DNA of 64,000 nucleotides, from contig JBHGNT010000005.1 of the NCBI GenBank assembly GCA_043228905.1, positions 2,914,001 to 2,978,000 on the forward strand, in the 5' to 3' direction. Positions 58,585 through 64,000 of the stretch are shown here, in pieces. The translations under genes and the position numbers were made by a program. The notes under the pieces were generated by a model, which ran no database searches, was not told where the DNA came from, and saw only the letters and a program-made list of their open reading frames with translations. The stretch is from Azolla caroliniana (Eukaryota; Polypodiophyta). Positions within the stretch are counted from its first letter, which is position 1; each line of letters starts with the position of its first letter.

Positions 58585-61347
58585 ATGGGCGTTCTATCCA
58601 TGAGAATTCAAGGATCTATCACAGCCATAACGGCAATGGCCACAGCATCAGTGTGGTCAGAGTTCCCAGACAAATCCTCTTTACAATCGATCTCTAATGT
58701 GACAGGCCAAACTCTACTACTCTCTTCTATGTATGCACCTGTTGCAGCATCTACTTTTGATGTGGATTTCTCATTGATGAGTCCGCCAGTGAATACATCA
58801 GATATGACAAGCATTTCTTCAGGCTCAACCTTAGCCTTAACGGCAGCCTCATTATCGCCTTCCATTAGACATTATAAAGCTCGAGCGCCGATTCCGGTTA
58901 GATGTGACTTGAATTCGAGCCGTATTGTCATGTTGAACCCTTTTAAGTACCCTCATCCATCCCATATTTTTGAGATATCGAGAAGGCACAAGAATACGAG
59001 CAATTCATTGGAAGCCCATAAGAATATGAATAATCCTTTCACACATGCGTGTGGCATGTCACCAAGAGTGCATTCGTGTATGAACGCCTTTCATCCATCC
59101 GAGAGCCCATCTTCAATTTTACCCATTCTTCATGCATTTCGTCTCGAGAATATTTTTGGCTCCAATCAATGCCCCTCTCCTCTGATGGCATCTAGCTCAC
59201 TTCTTCATACTTGGCATCGGCCTCTTATTGGTCCAAACAATGCAGATTCAAGTGAGAAACAGAAGTCGTCTTCTTCCACCACCGTGGTTCTGCTTGGATG
59301 GCTTGGAGCCGAACATAGGCATTTGAAGAAGTATGTCGATTGGTATACGTCGAGAGGAATGCATGCGGTTACATTCATCGTTCCTATGAAAGACCTCTTG
59401 ACACTCGATGCAGTAGATAAGGCCGAAAAACATGTTGATGTTCTTACTGGAAATTTGGTGAACTGGATAAAAGAAGATGTAAAACAAGGCAGCGATAAGC
59501 ATCTAATCTTTCACACATTTAGTAATACTGGTTGGCTTGCGTGAGTGCCTTGTTTCAGATACAACTCTAGTTTTCAGAGTCTGTTTGTTTTTATGCAGAG
59601 GTCTTAAAAGCACTTGCATTCTCTTTTTAGGTATGGTGCGGTTCTTGAGAAGCTTATGACACATGGTGATGATTTTCTGGAGAAGATTAAAGGTTGCGTT
59701 GTTGATTCGGCTCCGTCAGCAAAGCCCAATCCTCAGGTTTGTAATAATTTGATGTTGAATTGGATGTGCCAAATTCAGCCACCGTAATCAGTTCTGCGAT
59801 TAATTTGTAGCATTTCATAGAGAATTGGATGCCAAACATAGCTAGTGATTGATTTGTATTCTCTGAGACAAAGTTGTGTGCCAAATATAGCTAGGATAGT
59901 AGTCAAACGTGTGATTAGTAGTATTTGATACAGAGTTGGATGCCAGATATACCTAATGATAGTCATGTTTTTTAGGAATTTGTAATAGCATGCACAGATT
60001 TTGATACCAAATATAGCGTCTCTGTAATGTTTGATACATAAATGGATAACGAATATAGCTTGTGGTAATCAGAACTCCATGTCTATATCAAGTGACTTAT
60101 CGTCAGTTTTTTGATTGATTTGTATATCTGGTTCAGAGTTGGATGTGTAATTTAATCAGTTGTAAATGTAAAGTCCTAAATACCGACTTTTTCTATATTT
60201 TGTCAAATGCCCCAAAGTTTTAATTGTTTCCCCAAATGCCTTTTGGCAACCCACTCTTGAGGGATTGCACGAATTATTTGAGCATTTGGGTGTTCCATTC
60301 ATCTCCTTATTCTCTCTCTCTCAGGACTTTCCCAGGGGCATTTATGTATTTCTGCTTAAAACTGACTGGCACTCAGGGAAATAATGAAATACTGAGGAGT
60401 ATTTCAGCGTTTCTCCTTTGCTATTATTAGTTACATTAACATGTGTTGGTCTGGATTTCACTTGTTAGCTCAAAGCTTGTATTTATGCAATTGCAGGTTT
60501 GGGCATCAGGGTTTTCAGCAGCGCTGCTGAAGAAGAGCAGTGTGGCCACCCAGAAGCTCCAGACCAATATTGATGGTTTGAACGTGACGGCGAAGCCGAG
60601 TATGACAGAGACGGCACTCCTTACAATGCTTGAGAAATTCTTCTCTGTATTGTTCCAAGTTCCTCATGTGAATCGGTAATACTCGATGTAAAAATAGATC
60701 ATACCATAACCTAAACAGTAACGGCATGTGTCTGAAATAGATCATTTGGCTGAAGTACCTAATGTACCTAAATCAAAAAACAACACAGAGTAGAAATAGA
60801 TCATGTACCCAAAAGAAATTTGATATTGTTTGTGCATAATACTTTAGATTATATCTAGCTTAAGTATGGATATAGACTTAAAAAATACTGAGTTGAAATA
60901 GATCATATACCTAAAAGAAATTTGATATTGTTTGCGGATAAAACACTAGATCATATACCTAAATGATCTTCCTGGAAATAGATTGCCAACCAAAAATGTA
61001 TCAAGTATTGTCATTGCACTAAATATGTGAACAAAAACCAAAATATGTGTTTTGTTCTAAGTTTGTTTGTTTGTTTGTTGTCCAGGAGGTTAACTGATGT
61101 TGTAACAGTGTTATCAAACCAACAACCTGCGTGCCCACAGCTGTATGTTTATAGTAGTGCTGATGCCGTTATTCCCGCAACATCAGTTGAAGCGTTTATA
61201 GAAGAGCAGAAGAAAGCAGGTCGGATGGTGAAGGCATGTAACTTTGAGACCTCTCCACATGTGGACCATTTCCGATCACACCCTGAAAAATATAGCGAAC
61301 AGCTGACTTGTTTTCTCAAGGTTTGTATGCCACAATGGGTGCATTAA
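58585..61347 (+). CDS. DUF829/TMEM53-like alpha/beta-hydrolase fold protein, 4 coding exons
   Basis: Exons 58585-59540, 59631-59736, 60497-60675 and 61086-61347 join in frame (GT-AG, phases 2, 0 and 2) to give 500 residues. The DUF829 domain covers about 230-495. It starts VVLLGWLGAEHRHLKKYVDWY and includes LIFHTFSNTGW (candidate nucleophile Ser313), GCVVDSAPS, YVYSSADAVIP (Asp440) and SPHVDHF (His472 or His475), the expected Ser-Asp-His layout. Function is not established in plants; the animal relative TMEM53 is a nuclear-envelope protein. The first 225 residues are rich in Ser and Thr, have no recognisable domain, and could include a targeting peptide. The ATG at 58585 is the first in the predicted spliced leader. 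Introns 2 and 3 carry repeats. Confidence 0.92.
59757..60075 (+). repeat. Six-copy minisatellite in DUF829 intron 2
   Basis: A unit of about 53-65 bp built on GTTGGATGCCAAATATAGCT recurs with variation at about 59757, 59822, 59875, 59934, 59999 and 60050. Confidence 0.75.
60793..60950 (+). repeat. Direct repeat in DUF829 intron 3
   Basis: GAAATAGATCAT followed by A/GTACC.AAAAGAAATTTGATATTGTTTG occurs at about 60793 and 60895. Shorter ATAGATCAT words occur before and after. Confidence 0.85.
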
Positions 61348-64000
61348 ATGAGAAAAAGTGGAAATGAAACTGTTCAAACTACCAGTGTGTCGGTGATATG
61401 GGAGTAAGCACACTGAGGATGTCTATTGAATAAAAACAATCAAACAAAAAAAAATCGAAAGTATTGATTTGTTGGGGGGAGTATTGAACCCAAGTGCTAT
61501 GCCATAGTAGAAGGCTTTTGAGGTTTTTTAATGTTCTCAATTCTACTACCATCTTCTCCACCAAAAGTTTGATATCTTGTGAACCCTAGGTGATTTCCCC
61601 CCCTATAGATGTGACCCTTCCATGTATAACGATGTTATTTAGAGTCGGATATATACATTTGTGGATATGGAGAGAGTAGTGCTTTAATTCTTTGGGCTTG
61701 TGTGCAGAAGACGCATGTGCCCTTTTATTAAAAGAAATATATATTTTTTATTGTTGTTTGTAATGAAAATTACGATATTTTAATTAAACAAGGTTACCTT
61801 GTATGTAAATTATTTGTCTTTTTGTAAAACATTATGTAATGTTGCCATGAGTGACTTAATTGTACCATTGTTATTTAATGGCTGCCTATCTATGTGTATA
61901 TATATATATATATATTGGAGAAAGGCATGTATTTTAGACTCCGTTCTACTGTGCATGCCCCACTTATTCAGCATTTTCATTGTGTACTTTATTAATTTAT
62001 AAACCATTGCTTGGTTAAAAAGCCATTGTCTTAATGAAATCATGTGTGTGCTTTAAAGACAATATGCCCATTTATGTGCTCCATCATTTCACTAGCCATT
62101 AAGGTACAATTGGGGTGATGATAAGGCGATGTTTTCTTGCTACTTATTTTCTAATTATGGAGTATTGCAAGAAAACAAGGCTCATGACCACATGGTGGAT
62201 ATCTATGAAATATACATCGATTGCAGGTAATTATGGCAGTTAGTATATTGTGGGTTTGGAAGATGAAGCTATAAGGAAGATTAGTTGAATGTGCACCGGG
62301 GTGAAAGGGGCTCACACAAAGATTATGCCCATTTTTCTTATGAAAATTGAGCTATGGTATAAACTAACTGCAGGATAAGACAGATAAGTGGAAGATTCAT
62401 ATCAAAGATCACCATGTCAGGGACATTATTGTATGGATTGGCATAATGGGTTAATTACTTTGTTAAGAAGACATGATAATTTATTGTATTAATATAGAAA
62501 ACACTATATTTCTAGAGTTAAATCCCCAAAGCTTAGTTTTTTCATTGTTTTGTTGTGGGTATAGGATTCATACTATATGGTATTTAACATTTATTTTGTT
62601 TTTTGTTAGAAGTAAATCTTGGAGTGACTTTTGCTTGTTCAATATGAGTGACCGTAATATGACCTCAATCTAAACAAGTTATGGACAGCAGGCATGGATC
62701 TCTAATTGTTAAAGACTCATGCAAGGCCGTCATAAGAATTACTTGTAGTTAGCATTCCTTCTATGGTTGTAGACTTGTAGTATCAGCATGAGTGCCAACT
62801 TCCAACTATTTGAGCAATCAACCAAGTCAAGTAATATAAGCAATCTCTTGAATTTACTAAAACGTAAGCGTTTTGCTGAACTTGTAGATAGTAAAGTAAA
62901 ACACAAGATATAGAAATCTAACAATATGTATGTACTTCAGCCCTTAATTTTTCCTATAGGTGGTTCCATTTTCTCACACCAACTGAATTTTGTAGTTTAG
63001 CCATTAGTTTTACCCTGATGGTTTCATTTTCGGATACCAAATGAGTTTTCTAATTTTCAACGAACTTTATAGAAATCCCAATTATATTGGAATGAAGTAT
63101 GTATGTAATAATGTATCTATTGCAATACATTCAATGGAGAGGAGGGAAATCATAGTAATAATCATGGAGCTCTTTACTCTTAGAAAATTCATTCCCATCT
63201 GAGTGTGTGTGATATGTATATATTTCCACGATCATTAACCCAGCCAGATCCTAGAAAAAAGGTATATTTGTCTTAGCTTAATAGAAGTAATTTCAGGAAG
63301 TCTCGAAATGGATAATAGTGTTTTTCTACGCATGTTCGGATTGCAGGTCCTGCACCGCTGTTTAGGGTTAAGAGTTTGGGTTTTATGACTGAAGGTTTTA
63401 TGCAGAGTGACTGAAAGGGACACGGAACACTCTCTCAGAGGAAGAAAGGTGGGCTCTTTTTCTTTGAGATCTCGTATATTGACCTAATTACTTATAGAGA
63501 GGAGGGAATTGCAGAAGGTTTTGTGGATCGCTGTCTTGCGCACAAATGTAAAAAGCTTGAAAATGTTTGAAAATGGCTTTTCTTCTATGATCCTGTGGTT
63601 TTCTTTCTTTCTTAGTTCGGAAACTCATCATTCCCTCCCCATGTATTCTGTTTCTCAATAAGTTAACGTAGAAGAAGATAATTTATTCTCCTTTATGGTT
63701 CTCATCCATATTAGTAATTACATGCATCAACCCTCGGAGAACACCCTATATACAGAGCTTATAGACATATTCTTACCCCTTTTGTATGCATACACGGAAT
63801 CTATAGCTCGTGTATTTGTAGCCCCTTATCTGAATCATACAAATTTAGTCAGTTTTTTTTATATTTATGTACTTGAAGACTTGTCTGAGTAGGTTTCCAA
63901 ATCCACAAATCTCGTCTTTATACAAAACCCCAACTGTTCTTTTTCACACTTTTCGTAAAATTGCGTACAAATTTGTAATGTAGAGATTTTCCTAATCTAG
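61348..64000. other. DUF829 3' region and gene-free end of the window
   Basis: Contains a (TA)n tract at about 61898-61916. No gene is supportable; a possible exon boundary (TTGCAG|GTCCTG near 63348) could belong to a gene continuing beyond the window, but nothing recognisable is encoded. Confidence 0.35.

Noticed and set aside
1-64000. CRISPR array, prophage or bacterial-type gene cluster
   Set aside because: No regular spacer-repeat arrays or bacterial gene organisation; all genes are spliced plant genes or retroelements.

Overview
The window is plant nuclear DNA. Four intron-containing genes belong to land-plant families: a CASP-like membrane protein, a secreted class III peroxidase, a STICHEL-type gamma/tau-like AAA protein and a DUF829/TMEM53-like hydrolase. 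All use GT-AG introns, three have pyrimidine-rich leaders, and the rest is AT-rich DNA full of LINEs and Ty1/copia remnants. The exact lineage cannot be read from the sequence. Several diverged non-LTR lineages and wide gene spacing suggest a plant with a fairly large genome, possibly a non-seed or early-diverging vascular plant; this is inference.

Layout. 1-5.6 kb is a graveyard of LINE 3' ends on both strands, with tandem duplications. 7.2-9.0 kb holds the CASP-like gene (3 exons, +). 9.9-15.2 kb is a degenerate LINE on the minus strand, interrupted by an intronless, rearranged Rab GDI retropseudogene with a poly(A) tract. 15.4-16.4 kb is a miniature copia remnant (-). 17.4-21.3 kb is a nearly intact-looking copia element (+) with LTRs, a 5-bp target duplication, PBS and PPT, but no reverse transcriptase or RNase H. 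22.6-25.6 kb holds microsatellites and the peroxidase gene (3 exons, +). 30-39 kb contains LINE fragments, a degenerate repeat array, a 414-bp hAT-like MITE, and a LINE split by a second LINE whose target-site duplication is visible. 42.2-49.3 kb is the STICHEL-like gene (+) behind a dense cluster of ACGT-core promoter motifs. 54 kb has another LINE fragment. 57.5-61.3 kb holds the DUF829 gene (4 coding exons, +) with minisatellites in its introns. The remaining stretches show no supportable genes.

The four genes do not form a pathway; they are independent plant genes (membrane or cell-wall scaffold, apoplastic peroxidase, cytoplasmic morphogenesis factor, uncharacterised hydrolase) separated by transposon debris. 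I found no CRISPR array, no bacterial-type operon and no convincing new multi-gene system. The most useful leads are the nested LINE with its target duplication, the RT-less copia element, the permuted GDI retrocopy, the hAT MITE, the TRIM-like copia remnant and the ACGT-motif promoter.
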